Below are positions 25,658-34,753 of a stretch of DNA of 44,211 bases, piece after piece (the first letter of the stretch is position 1; every line of letters starts with the position of its first letter). The translations under genes and the position numbers were made by a program. The DNA lies in assembly GCA_016209795.1 (NCBI GenBank), contig JACQVI010000148.1, positions 1 through 44,211 of the forward strand, written 5' to 3'. The stretch comes from Ignavibacteriota bacterium (GTDB taxonomy: Bacteria > Bacteroidota > Ignavibacteria > UBA10030 > SZUA-254). Under the pieces are notes generated by a model. The model did not search any database. It was not told where the DNA came from and saw only the letters and a program-made list of their open reading frames with translations.

Positions 25658-26638
25658 GTGTTGAACAAAATGAACAATTTCCTCAAAGCGAAGAGCCGGT
25701 GCCCTGATTGCCATGCCTCTTTCTTGGCATTTGAGGACGGGACATGTTTTTGCTTTTCCTGCAAAGCTACTTTCCCTATTGTTGAGGGAACGCCAGTTTT
25801 GATCAGGCATGAAAACGAGGTATTCCCTATACAAGCCTATTTGAAGAATGAGAAAAAAGTTCTGGAGAAACCCAGTCTGTCTGAGTTAGTCCCTTCACCG
25901 TCTGTGAATCTTCGGCTCACTGACAACCTTAAGAAATTTGCAGCGGTATTGGAGGGTTTTGAATCTGCTGCCGTGCTTGTGCTTGGTTCTGGAAAGCAAC
26001 GACGTTGGTTAGATCAATTCTTCTCTGGGACAAAGGATACACTTTTGGTGTACTGTGATGTTGATGCTCAAGCGTTGTTAGATCTTTTTTGTGACGGACA
26101 TGATCTTCCTTTTATGGACAACACGTTTCACGGAGTCATTGCAACTGCTGTGCTTGAGCATGTTTTATACCCTGAGCGAGTGGTGAGTGAGATTTACCGT
26201 GTTCTGGTTCCGGGTGGAATTGTCTACTCCGAAATTCCTTTCATGCAGCAGGTTCACGAGGGAGCGTATGATTTTACAAGGTACACACTCTCGGGTCATC
26301 GGCGCCTTTTTAACCATTTTTTTGAACTGTCCAGTGGACTGATAGCAGGTCCTGGCACGGCACTCGTTTGGGCGATTGAGAATTTCAGTCTGTGTTTCAC
26401 GCGGGGTCCTCTGTCGAGGTCCTTTGTGAAAGCAGGAATACGGTTCATCTTCTTTTGGATAAAGTACTTTGATTATCTCTTCAAAGATAGTGCACAAGCT
26501 ATCGATGCGGCTTCCTGCACCTATTTTCTTGGCAGGAAGGATATGCAGTATAAAACCTCCGATAAAACGATCATAGAGCGGTATGGGGGGGCACAACATT
26601 GTTCTCATCTTTATGAGGAGGTGGGTTCCAGAACATGA
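25658..26638 (+). CDS. SAM-dependent methyltransferase with N-terminal zinc-ribbon motif
   Basis: Class I methyltransferase of about 326 residues if started at GTG 25658, which has GGAGG 7 nt upstream. Longer (25586) and shorter (ATG 25670) starts are possible. The N-terminus carries paired CxxC motifs (C15/C18 and C32/C35), like the Trm112-type ribbon often fused to methyltransferases. The core has 'AAVLVLGSGKQRRWLD' (SAM loop), 'LPFMDNTFHGVIATAVLEHVLYPERVVSEIYRVLVPGG' (type 11 signature) and 'YDFTRYTLSGHRRLF'. Overlap with the flanking glycosyltransferase genes places it in glycan modification, perhaps O-methylation of a sugar. Substrate not predictable. Confidence 0.85.
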   Translation: MLNKMNNFLKAKSRCPDCHASFLAFEDGTCFCFSCKATFPIVEGTPVLIRHENEVFPIQAYLKNEKKVLEKPSLSELVPSPSVNLRLTDNLKKFAAVLEGFESAAVLVLGSGKQRRWLDQFFSGTKDTLLVYCDVDAQALLDLFCDGHDLPFMDNTFHGVIATAVLEHVLYPERVVSEIYRVLVPGGIVYSEIPFMQQVHEGAYDFTRYTLSGHRRLFNHFFELSSGLIAGPGTALVWAIENFSLCFTRGPLSRSFVKAGIRFIFFWIKYFDYLFKDSAQAIDAASCTYFLGRKDMQYKTSDKTIIERYGGAQHCSHLYEEVGSRT

Positions 26639-27720
26639 AAATCCTTCTCCTAAGTCGATATGGATCTATGGGCGCAAGCAGCCGCTATCGATCGTATCAA
26701 TATGTCCCTTTGTTGCGAAAGCAAGGCTGGGATATAACGGTAGCGCCTTTATTAGATGACACGTACGTTCGAAGCAGATATTTTGGCGGTCGTATTTCGC
26801 TCTTGCATGTGGTCCGCGCGTACACGCAGCGAGTGTGGAAGTTGCTTCGGGCTAAGCAATACGATCTCATTTGGCTTGAGTATGAAGCGCTGCCGTGGAT
26901 ACCAAATATTTTTGAATCGTTACTCTTCGGGTTTAAAGTCCCGTATGTTGTCGATTATGACGATGCAGTTTTTCACAGGTATGACCAGCACCCTTGTGGT
27001 ATCATCAGGAGGTTGCTGGGGAAAAAGATCAATCGTGTTATGAGTGGATCCTCAATGGTAATTGCGGGGAATGAATACATTGCCGAGCGAGCCTATAGAG
27101 TTGGGGCATTAAGGGTTGAGATACTGCCTACGGTGGTCGATCTCAATCGTTACCCACTGGCTCCTTTATCAGACAACGGAATGTATACCATCGGTTGGAT
27201 TGGTTCTCCGATGACATCGCATTACTTGAAAATCATTCAACCTGCTCTTGAAGAAATTTCTCGCACTGTGATGGCGAAGGTTGTTGCGGTTGGTGCTGGA
27301 GCGCTTGAGTTAATGCATGTGCCTCTCGAAGTTAGACCATGGTCTGAAACCACGGAGGTTCAAGAAATACAAAAATTGCAGGTAGGTATCATGCCGTTGC
27401 CGGATTCGCCGTGGGAAAGAGGCAAATGTGGTCTCAAATTGATCCAGTACATGGCATGCGGCAAACCCGTGGTTGCGTCTCCCGTTGGGGTGAACACTCA
27501 GCTCGTAGAGCATGGTGTGAACGGTTTTCTGGCAAGTTCACAAGATGACTGGCTAACCGCGCTGACTACACTCGGGAATAACGGAACGTTGCGTCGCCAG
27601 ATGGGTATGGCAGGAAGAAAAAAAGTGGAAACGCATTACTGTTTGCAGGTGACTGCGCCCAAACTGCTCCAGTTACTTTGTGCGGCAAAAGAACGTGGAA
27701 GAAAGAGTACCCCATGCTAG
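26635..27720 (+). CDS. Family 4-type glycosyltransferase
   Basis: GT-B fold retaining glycosyltransferase of 361 residues. The N-terminal domain opens 'MKILLLSRYGSMGASSRYRSYQYVPLLRKQGWDI', and the donor-binding domain has 'YTIGWIGSPMTSHYL', 'RPWSETTEVQEIQKLQVGIMPLPDSPWERGKCGLKLIQYMACGKPVVASPVG' with the conserved Glu/Lys region, and 'EHGVNGFLA'. ATG 26635 overlaps the previous stop (ATGA). It should add one sugar of the repeat unit from the cytosolic face. Confidence 0.9.
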   Translation: MKILLLSRYGSMGASSRYRSYQYVPLLRKQGWDITVAPLLDDTYVRSRYFGGRISLLHVVRAYTQRVWKLLRAKQYDLIWLEYEALPWIPNIFESLLFGFKVPYVVDYDDAVFHRYDQHPCGIIRRLLGKKINRVMSGSSMVIAGNEYIAERAYRVGALRVEILPTVVDLNRYPLAPLSDNGMYTIGWIGSPMTSHYLKIIQPALEEISRTVMAKVVAVGAGALELMHVPLEVRPWSETTEVQEIQKLQVGIMPLPDSPWERGKCGLKLIQYMACGKPVVASPVGVNTQLVEHGVNGFLASSQDDWLTALTTLGNNGTLRRQMGMAGRKKVETHYCLQVTAPKLLQLLCAAKERGRKSTPC

Positions 27721-28730
27721 AAAAACCTGGCAGCTCGATGGACACCATCCTTGTCACTGGCGGCGCAGGTTTTATCGGATCGCACCTATGCGAACGATTC
27801 GTGAACGTAGGGAATCGAGTTGTCTGCTTTGACAACTTTGATGATTATTACTCGCCCGACATTAAATGGTCAAATATCGCGGATCTTTGTAACGAGCCAA
27901 ACTTTACAATGATACAAGGCGATATTCTGGATAGAGTGAAACTGAAAGAGCTTTTTGCACGCTTTGAATTCACGAAAGTGGTTCACCTTGCTGCGAAGGT
28001 AGGGGTCAGACCTTCTTTACAAGATCCTGCCCGGTATGCAGACGTGAATGTTCGCGGAACTATTAATGTGCTTGAGGAATGTGTTAGATATCCTTCGATC
28101 AGTAAATTCCTTTTTGCCTCATCTTCCTCGGTCTATGGGAATAATACTAGACTTCCTTTTTCCGAGACTGAGTCAGTAGGTGAACCCATTTCTCCCTATG
28201 CTGCAACGAAACGATCAGGTGAGTTGCTCTGCTATACATACCATTCCCTCTACAACATTCCCATAGTTTGCTGCCGTTTCTTCACGGTGTATGGTCCTAG
28301 GCAACGTCCCGATATGGCAATTCACAAGTTTGTCAGGTCTATTCTCCTGGAGGAGGAAATAGTCTTATTTGGTAACGGGTCCACAGCAAGAGACTATACG
28401 TACATTGATGATATCGTCAATGGGATCGCACGGATTCTTGATGCAGAGTACCGGTACGATATAGTCAATTTGGGCGAGTCAACTATTGTTTCCTTACATG
28501 AACTCGTTGCCTGCATAGAACAAGCACTGGGGAAAAAAGCAACGATCAGATACATTGAGAAAGCACCGAGCGATGTGAATATAACATTCGCTGACATCAC
28601 GAAAGCAAAGATGAAATATGGATATGACCCAAAGTGTTCAGTTGAAGAGGGAGTGGAGAGATTTGTAAAGTGGTACCAAGATACAGTAGCGAGGACGATG
28701 CAATATGTGTGGAATCACCGGCTTTTATAA
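27714..28730 (+). CDS. NAD-dependent UDP-sugar 4-epimerase (GalE/UDP-glucuronate epimerase-like)
   Basis: Extended SDR of 338 residues (ATG 27714, overlapping the upstream stop by 7 nt; ATG 27738 is an alternative). 'ILVTGGAGFIGSHLCERF' binds NAD; 'FASSSSVYGNNTRLPFSE' and 'SPYAATKRSGELL' provide the Ser and Tyr-x3-Lys residues; 'YGPRQRPDMAIHKFVRSIL' and 'GNGSTARDYTYIDDIV' match UDP-glucuronate/UDP-GlcNAc(A) 4-epimerases. It probably makes a UDP-hexuronate or UDP-hexosamine epimer for the repeat unit. The amidotransferase gene immediately downstream, sharing 26 nt, would fit a uronic-acid substrate, but that is inference. Confidence 0.9.
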   Translation: MLEKPGSSMDTILVTGGAGFIGSHLCERFVNVGNRVVCFDNFDDYYSPDIKWSNIADLCNEPNFTMIQGDILDRVKLKELFARFEFTKVVHLAAKVGVRPSLQDPARYADVNVRGTINVLEECVRYPSISKFLFASSSSVYGNNTRLPFSETESVGEPISPYAATKRSGELLCYTYHSLYNIPIVCCRFFTVYGPRQRPDMAIHKFVRSILLEEEIVLFGNGSTARDYTYIDDIVNGIARILDAEYRYDIVNLGESTIVSLHELVACIEQALGKKATIRYIEKAPSDVNITFADITKAKMKYGYDPKCSVEEGVERFVKWYQDTVARTMQYVWNHRLL

Positions 28731-30558
28731 TTATCATAATCCAGACACATTACGGAAAATGACCAACGCATTGGGGCACCGGGGTCCCGATGATTCTGGG
28801 TATGAAATGTTTCCCTCAGCGAGCCTTGGTCACAGGCGACTTTCTATTATTGATCTTTCTGTTTTGGGCCACCAACCAATGTGCGACGAGAGTAGGACAA
28901 TCTGTATTACGTACAACGGAGAGGTTTATAATTTCCTCGAAAAGAAGCGACTGCTTGAGAGCAAAGGGTATCGGTTTCGATCACAGACAGATACAGAGGT
29001 TGTCCTGTATCTCTACAAGGAATTCGGTTTTGACTGCGTGAAGCACCTGAAGGGGATATTTGCTTTTGCGATCTGGGACGAACGACTTCAACAACTCTTT
29101 CTCGCACGAGATCACTTGGGAGTGAAACCGCTTTACTATTGGAAAAACGGAACCTCCCTCTTCTTTGCTTCGGAGATCAAAGCGCTGTTGCACATTCCAG
29201 AATTTCGTGTAACGGTCAATACCGATGTCCTTCCACAGTACTTGTCCATGCAGTACGTGCAGGGTCCCAAGACCATGCTTGAAGGCGTTCTACGACTCCA
29301 AGCCGCTCACTATTTGGTCGCAAAGGGCACGCAGGTTCGGATTGACAGGTACTGGGATGTGAAAGTGATACCTGAGGAGGAGAAAACAATAAATTCTGTG
29401 GAAGTGGCTAGGGAGCAACTCGGGGTGCATCTCAAAGAGTCAGTGAGATCACAAATGATCAGCGATGTTCCTCTTGGGGCATTCCTCAGTGGAGGCGTGG
29501 ATTCGAGTGTGATTGTCGCGATGATGAGTCAGTGCTCTACACAGCCCATAAAAACATTTTCAATTGGCTTTGATGTTGGTCGAGGGTATGATGAACGTCC
29601 GTATTCGGACATGGTGTGCAAGCAGTTCAATTGCGATCACCATTCTATCGTTCTACAGCCGCGTATCGCTGAATTGCTCGCTGAGGTAGCATGCCATATG
29701 GACGAGCCGATTGCTGATCCAGCAATGATTCCAACGTATCTCCTTTCAGAATTTGCCAGGAAAGAAGTTACGGTTGTTCTTACTGGGGAAGGCGCTGATG
29801 AGCTTTTCGGCGGCTATAAGCAGTATCGGATGGACAAACTGTACAACATGTACTCGCTGGTGCCACAACCACTCAAGCGCGCCTTTCGAGATTTCATTCC
29901 TCGACGGTGGAAGGACAAGAGAGTTGAGAACGCGCTGACAACCTTGATGTTCGATGAATCGCCAGCGCGGTGGCTGTCGTGGTCATCGATTGCCAACAAC
30001 GCTATAGTGAACGAGATTGTGAATGATGAAGTGGTGCCCCATCGAGATGATTCTCTCAAGACCTTACTCCAGAGCCAGCAATTTGTGGATAGTACTCTTG
30101 ACGACTGGCTAAAGTTCGATATCAAATACTGGTTGGCTGATGACCTTCTCATGAAAGTTGACAAAACGAGCATGGCTCACTCCTTGGAAGCAAGAGTCCC
30201 ATATCTTGATCACGAGCTGGTTGAATTTTGCTTTCAGTTGCCTACACGGTTCAAAGTGACCCTGTTTGATTCAAAACGGATACTCAAGTCCCTTGCAGGC
30301 AATCTTTTACCTCCAGTCATTTACAGGAGGCGAAAGCACGGTTTCAATCTTCCGTTGCATGAATGGTTCAAGAACGAGCTATCAGATCTCACGACCGACG
30401 CAATCGCTGACCTGCGAAGCTCTCATCTCTTCAATTCACAAGTCATTGATCGTCTTTTCAAAGAGCATAAGGAAGGGTACAAAGATCATTCAAGATTGCT
30501 TTTTGCATTAGTGATTTTCTCTTATTGGCACAGACACTTTATCGAGAAGAGGGCATGA
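28705..30558 (+). CDS. asnB: Glutamine-dependent asparagine synthase-type amidotransferase
   Basis: 617-residue AsnB-family protein. The class II glutaminase domain starts with the nucleophile directly after Met ('MCGITGFYN', C2), followed by 'LGHRGPDDSGYE' and 'HRRLSIIDLS'. The synthetase domain has the PP-loop 'LSGGVDSSVIVAMM' (SGGVDSS at 262-268), 'VVLTGEGADELFGGY' and 'DKTSMAHSLEARVPYLDHELVEF'. In central metabolism AsnB amidates aspartate; in polysaccharide clusters relatives are thought to amidate uronic acid sugars. Being embedded between an epimerase (26-nt overlap) and a glycosyltransferase (ATGA overlap) argues for the second role. Confidence 0.92.
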   Translation: MCGITGFYNYHNPDTLRKMTNALGHRGPDDSGYEMFPSASLGHRRLSIIDLSVLGHQPMCDESRTICITYNGEVYNFLEKKRLLESKGYRFRSQTDTEVVLYLYKEFGFDCVKHLKGIFAFAIWDERLQQLFLARDHLGVKPLYYWKNGTSLFFASEIKALLHIPEFRVTVNTDVLPQYLSMQYVQGPKTMLEGVLRLQAAHYLVAKGTQVRIDRYWDVKVIPEEEKTINSVEVAREQLGVHLKESVRSQMISDVPLGAFLSGGVDSSVIVAMMSQCSTQPIKTFSIGFDVGRGYDERPYSDMVCKQFNCDHHSIVLQPRIAELLAEVACHMDEPIADPAMIPTYLLSEFARKEVTVVLTGEGADELFGGYKQYRMDKLYNMYSLVPQPLKRAFRDFIPRRWKDKRVENALTTLMFDESPARWLSWSSIANNAIVNEIVNDEVVPHRDDSLKTLLQSQQFVDSTLDDWLKFDIKYWLADDLLMKVDKTSMAHSLEARVPYLDHELVEFCFQLPTRFKVTLFDSKRILKSLAGNLLPPVIYRRRKHGFNLPLHEWFKNELSDLTTDAIADLRSSHLFNSQVIDRLFKEHKEGYKDHSRLLFALVIFSYWHRHFIEKRA

Positions 30559-31703
30559 AGAAGATAGTGTTTATCACACAAGCATTAGGTGGTGTAGAAA
30601 CCAGTCTCTTGTTAATCTTCAAATTTTTGGCAAGGACTAAATACGAACCCCACCTGATTTGTCCTCCACAGACAACTCTCACAGCAAAGGCAGCATCGTA
30701 CGGAGTCCTTGTCCACCCAGTGAAGATGGTACGAACCCCCCATCCTGTAAGAGATGTAGCAAGTTTATTTTCTATCATCAAAATTTTGAAAGAGCACAGC
30801 TTTGATATCATTCACGCCCAGAGCGCGAAAGCTGGATTCTTGGCACGGCTTGCCTGTAAAGTTGTCCGACCCGATCAGGTTCTTTATTCCCCACGCGCGT
30901 TCTCTTACCTTAGTCAACGCGGTCTGTTGTATAAACTCTTTCTCTTTTTAGAGAGACGTGCGGTAACATGGACTGATATGCTTATCGCAACTTCGGAATC
31001 TGAAAAAGTACGCGCAATCTCAGAAGTTCATTACGACGAACGAAACGTGGTGGTTGTAAGGAATTCTGTCGACCCAGATGACTTCAACACGATACGCATG
31101 AATAATCATCAGCCTCGGGAAAAACTCGTTCTGACAATAGGGCGCTTGGGATACCAGAAGAACCCGATGATGTTCTTAGATCTTGTAGAGCTGATGTGCG
31201 CTCAACGCAACGATGTTAAGTTTGTCATGCAGGGAGGGGGGTTTCTCGGTCATCTTGAGGAAAAGGTTACACAAAGAATTCTCAATAGTGACGTCCTACG
31301 CAACTATTGTGAACTCTTACCCTGGTCAGACCATGCAAGTACGAAAGTTCTCTATGAACGATGCTCGGTTTTTGTTCTGTCTTCACGGTTTGAAGGAATG
31401 CCCAATACACTGCTGGAAGCAATGATGTATGGGAAGCCTGTTGTTGCGACGGATGTCGATGGATCGAGGGATGTCGTTGTTCACGGCGTTACAGGCTTCC
31501 TGGTTGATGTCGGTGCGACAGAAACAATGGCTCGCTATGTCATGCAACTATTGGATGATGATGACCTGCGAGCAGGAATGGGCAAGGCAGCTCGGCTGTG
31601 GGTACAAAATCATTTCCTTGCGGATGCCAATGTTCGTAGGCTTGAGGAGATCTACGATCGGTATTTGGTGCGTGAGCCTCCCTCCGGTATGGAGGGATGG
31701 TAG
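30555..31703 (+). CDS. Family 4-type glycosyltransferase, last gene of the polysaccharide operon
   Basis: GT-B glycosyltransferase of 382 residues from ATG 30555 (ATGA overlap with the amidotransferase). Motifs: 'KIVFITQALGGVETSLL', 'FDIIHAQSAKAGFLARLA', 'LVLTIGRLGYQKNPMMFLDL', 'VFVLSSRFEGMPNTLLEAMMYGKPVVATDVDGSRDVVVHGVTGFLV' with the E-x7-E donor-site pattern. Similar to capsular and lipopolysaccharide transferases. A short GC-rich hairpin sits over its stop codon. No glycan gene follows. Confidence 0.9.
   Translation: MKKIVFITQALGGVETSLLLIFKFLARTKYEPHLICPPQTTLTAKAASYGVLVHPVKMVRTPHPVRDVASLFSIIKILKEHSFDIIHAQSAKAGFLARLACKVVRPDQVLYSPRAFSYLSQRGLLYKLFLFLERRAVTWTDMLIATSESEKVRAISEVHYDERNVVVVRNSVDPDDFNTIRMNNHQPREKLVLTIGRLGYQKNPMMFLDLVELMCAQRNDVKFVMQGGGFLGHLEEKVTQRILNSDVLRNYCELLPWSDHASTKVLYERCSVFVLSSRFEGMPNTLLEAMMYGKPVVATDVDGSRDVVVHGVTGFLVDVGATETMARYVMQLLDDDDLRAGMGKAARLWVQNHFLADANVRRLEEIYDRYLVREPPSGMEGW
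31679..31697 (+). terminator. Hairpin at the end of the polysaccharide operon
   Basis: TCCCTCC-ggtat-GGAGGGA, a perfect 7-bp stem with a 5-nt loop overlapping the last codons of the final glycosyltransferase. No U-tract follows, so a Rho-dependent end or a 3'-stabilising hairpin is as likely as a true intrinsic terminator. Confidence 0.35.
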
Positions 31704-32105
31704 AACTAGATGAGCATCTTTGGGGGATAGTGCTTGTTAAGAGTGAGAGAAAGAGAATACGTGTTTACATTAGACAACACTTGGAGATGAACGTCCCATG
31801 CAGTACTACTCCATCGTTGATCTGCATTTAAAGGGGAAAATGTGAAGCTTTCTACTATTATACTTCCTAAGATGAATCTCATCAGATTGGCGATGACCGA
31901 CGAGAAGGCAAGTGGGAAGTTTTTCAATTGGTGGCGGTATCATCGCCTAACGCCACAATGGTTAAAACAGTATTATGGATTGGATAAAATCAACATCTCG
32001 ATTCCTTCAGTGGCTTGCTTGCTGGCAGGGGTGAACAACAGTCCTTTGTATCACTGTGGCACGATCTCCCCACCTCGTCCAAATTTTTCATACCCGAAAT
32101 TCCTA

Positions 32106-32145
32106 ATTCTTCCTATACTTATTCTGATCAGGCGCATGTAATTTA
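32106..32145. promoter_or_regulatory. Bipartite conserved element, copy 2
   Basis: ATTCTTCCTATAC (32106-32118), 16 nt, CATGTAATTTA (32135-32145). Both blocks are identical to copy 1 at 6924-6963 and equally spaced, while the middle 16 nt agree at only about 7 positions. Ends 224 bp upstream of the hybrid kinase start. Confidence 0.45.
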
Positions 32146-32206
32146 AATAGTATCTACAACTATTGATTAATGTTTTCAACTGTCTTGCCCATTCAGAAAG
32201 GAGACC

Positions 32207-32230
32207 ATGCGCGCAATGCTGGTATTTTAA
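32207..32230 (+). other. Minimal ORF (MRAMLVF) behind a strong ribosome binding site
   Basis: AAAGGAG is followed by ACC and ATG at 32207, and only seven codons precede TAA. Reading through the stop gives RPVPNELKIYR and then another stop. The whole resembles the first residues of zinc alcohol dehydrogenases ('MRAMV...P.P'), so it may be the start of a decayed gene. Alternatively it is a leader peptide for the kinase gene 140 bp downstream. Weak evidence. Confidence 0.25.
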
Positions 32231-32368
32231 CGACCGGTGCCAAATGAACTGAAAATATATCGATGACCCGTGTAACATAAAATCGTTAGACTGGGGAAGA
32301 TGTTAAATTGCCTTTTATAACTTTACTGAACAGATAGATCACCTCTGCTGAAACATCGCAACCGGAAT

Positions 32369-34753
32369 ATGAAGAAGAACTCGATGGAAGTGCTACTTAC
32401 GACTAACCAAGATCCGCAGGGCACCGATTCAATAGCAGAAGTTATGAAGAAGGCTGAAGAACAGTCTTGGAACACCTTTGGAAACCTACTTGAATCTCTC
32501 CCTTTTGCCCTTCTTGTCGTCGATTCTGAAGGAATCATCACACAGGTCAATGTTCACACTGAAAGATTGTTTGGATACGAGCGTGAGGAGCTGCTAAACA
32601 AATACGTAGAAACTCTGTTACCTGAGAGGTTCAGGCATATCCACATGCAACACCGAACTGATTATGCTACTGCACCACGCGCCCGAAACATGGGTACAGG
32701 CTTGGAACTGTATGGCAGGCGAAAAGACGGTACGGAATTCCCGGTGGATGTTGCTCTTGGTCCGATGAAACTCGATGGCACATTTTTCATTATTTGTGTC
32801 ATCAGAGACATTACTGAACAAAAGCGAGCACTAGAAGAACTCACAATAGCAGAAGAAAGGTATCGAAATATCTTTGAAAATGCCGTCGAAGGGATCTTCC
32901 AATCCACACCTGATGGGCACTTCATCGATGTCAATCCTGCCTTTGCTCGTATCTTGGGATATGAATCTCGTGAAGAAGTCCTTTCCACAATCAAAGATAT
33001 ACGAAAACAACTGTATCTCGATTCCACTCGCCGTGATGAAATGCAGCAGTTATTGGCAGAGTATGGTGTCATTCATGGATTTCAATCTCAGTTGTATCGA
33101 AAAGACGGCGGGATTATTTGGGTATCTGAAAGTCTTCGTGCGGTTCGGGATTCAAATGGTGAAATTATCTATTACGAGGGTATGTTGGAAGATATCACCG
33201 AACTGACACTGATCAAGGAACGGGATCGAGAACTTGCCGAACTGCTCAATATAACGCCCGATGCAGTGATCGTGCAAGATATGCAGGACAGGGTCGTATT
33301 CTGGAATAAAGGTGCTGAAGAAATCTACGGATGGAGTATCGAAGAAATTAGTGGTCAAGCCATTAAAAGATTCATCTATGATTCCGGCTCACCAGACTAT
33401 GACCAGATGAAACAAGCAGTCTTGGAGAACGGGAAGTGGAGGGGTGAACTAAATCAGTTGAGAAAAGATCGTCAAAAGATCATTGTGGAAGGACGCTTGG
33501 TACTAGTACCTGATCATAAAGGGCTGCCGAAGTCCATTCTCATGGTTGGCACCGATGTCACCCGGGAAAAAGCCCTTGAGAAGCAATTCTACCACGCACA
33601 GAGGCTGGAGAACATGGGTACACTTGCAGTTGGAATTGCCCACGACCTCAACAACATTCTTGCAACTATTCTTCTTTCGGTTGATATCCTCAAGAAGAAT
33701 TTACCAAATGAGGATGCCCAGCGTCTCCTCGACATGGTCATAATGAGCACTGTACGAGGGAAAGATATCATCAACCAAGTGCTAGGATTTTCACGATCTG
33801 GTGGAGGTGAACAAGGAGAGATCCAGCTTAGACACATCGCCAAAGAGATCGGACAAATCATTGAAGAGACATTTCCGAAATCGATCCGGCTACAACTCGA
33901 GATTACGAAGACACTCTGGACAATCATTGGGGATGCGACACAGGTCCATCAAGTGTTGATGAACCTCTGTGTGAATGCACGCGATGCAATGCCAAAAGGG
34001 GGTATCTTGCAAATATCCGTCGGGAATACTACGATTGATGAACAGTACGCGCGCATGCAACCTGAGGCGAAACCTGGATTATACGTTGTCCTCGATGTGT
34101 CCGACACGGGCACAGGTATCCCGCCTGATATCCTGAACAAGATCTTTGATCCGTTTTTCACGACGAAGCCATTGGGCGAAGGGACTGGTCTCGGTCTAGC
34201 TACTGTCAAGTCGATAGTAAAAAGTCATAACGGATTTATAAACGTCTATAGCGTTGTAGGGAAAGGAACTACTTTTAAGGTCTACTTCCCCGCCGCCCCT
34301 CGCACGGAGACAGGGGAGATGGAAAAAGAGCATCTAGTGCTTGTCGCTGGCCATGGTGAGTTAATTCTTCTTGTGGATGATGAACCATCAGTGCTCGAGG
34401 TTACGAAACAAACTCTGGAAATATACGGGTACCACACTCTTACAGCGATGGATGGAACAGAAGCATTGGCGCACTACGTGCAGCACAAGGGATCGATAAG
34501 TCTTGTCATCACGGATGTCATCATGCCGAATCTTGATGGAGTGGCAACAATTCGCGCTCTGCGGAAGATCAATCCACATGTAAGAGTCATTGCAACGAGT
34601 GGACTTACGATCGGTGAGCACATCGATCAATCGATCTACCCGGAGATTCAGGCTTTTTTACAAAAACCGTACTCAGCGGAAAAATTATTACGGACATTAC
34701 ACCAAGTCCTCTCAAAAACAGATAGTGATCACAATTGTGATTCTCAACCTTAG
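32369..34753 (+). CDS. Hybrid sensor histidine kinase with three PAS domains and a C-terminal receiver
   Basis: 794 residues, apparently soluble. Domains in order: PAS at about 30-150 ('[18 protein letters not shown]' ... '[17 protein letters not shown]'), PAS at about 160-285 ('[30 protein letters not shown]'), PAS at about 290-410 ('[29 protein letters not shown]'). Then HisKA with '[17 protein letters not shown]' (H425), HATPase_c with '[14 protein letters not shown]', '[22 protein letters not shown]' and '[13 protein letters not shown]', and a receiver with 'LVDDEPSV', phosphoacceptor D716 in '[13 protein letters not shown]' and '[11 protein letters not shown]'. The fused receiver suggests a phosphorelay or feedback control. 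The NtrC-type activator at 35422 is the nearest candidate partner. The start at ATG 32369 has no strong ribosome binding site. Confidence 0.93.
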   Translation: MKKNSMEVLLTTNQDPQGTDSIAEVMKKAEEQSWNTFGNLLESLPFALLVVDSEGIITQVNVHTERLFGYEREELLNKYVETLLPERFRHIHMQHRTDYATAPRARNMGTGLELYGRRKDGTEFPVDVALGPMKLDGTFFIICVIRDITEQKRALEELTIAEERYRNIFENAVEGIFQSTPDGHFIDVNPAFARILGYESREEVLSTIKDIRKQLYLDSTRRDEMQQLLAEYGVIHGFQSQLYRKDGGIIWVSESLRAVRDSNGEIIYYEGMLEDITELTLIKERDRELAELLNITPDAVIVQDMQDRVVFWNKGAEEIYGWSIEEISGQAIKRFIYDSGSPDYDQMKQAVLENGKWRGELNQLRKDRQKIIVEGRLVLVPDHKGLPKSILMVGTDVTREKALEKQFYHAQRLENMGTLAVGIAHDLNNILATILLSVDILKKNLPNEDAQRLLDMVIMSTVRGKDIINQVLGFSRSGGGEQGEIQLRHIAKEIGQIIEETFPKSIRLQLEITKTLWTIIGDATQVHQVLMNLCVNARDAMPKGGILQISVGNTTIDEQYARMQPEAKPGLYVVLDVSDTGTGIPPDILNKIFDPFFTTKPLGEGTGLGLATVKSIVKSHNGFINVYSVVGKGTTFKVYFPAAPRTETGEMEKEHLVLVAGHGELILLVDDEPSVLEVTKQTLEIYGYHTLTAMDGTEALAHYVQHKGSISLVITDVIMPNLDGVATIRALRKINPHVRVIATSGLTIGEHIDQSIYPEIQAFLQKPYSAEKLLRTLHQVLSKTDSDHNCDSQP

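Larger units (their letters stand above)
31704..32368. other. Intergenic region between the polysaccharide operon and the hybrid kinase
   Basis: About 665 bp. It includes copy 2 of the bipartite element (32106-32145) and a strong ribosome binding site with a very short reading frame at 32207. A 99-codon frame starting with GTG at 31842 (KLSTIILPKMNLIRLAMTDE...) runs through the repeat element and resembles no family; I do not call it a gene. No tRNA or transposase recognised. Confidence 0.4.

Noticed and set aside
31931-31947. TGGCGG-N5-TCGC, GG-N10-GC spacing
   Set aside because: Not close to a gene start (over 400 bp from the hybrid kinase) and with a weak -12 element; likely chance.
32056-32075. 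Perfect -24-like TGGCACG
   Set aside because: The -12 position reads CCCC rather than TTGC, so no complete promoter.
31842-32141. 99-codon frame with GTG start after the polysaccharide operon
   Set aside because: A purine-rich stretch precedes it, but the peptide has no family resemblance and its end is formed by the bipartite DNA element also found at 6924, which is in a non-coding context there.
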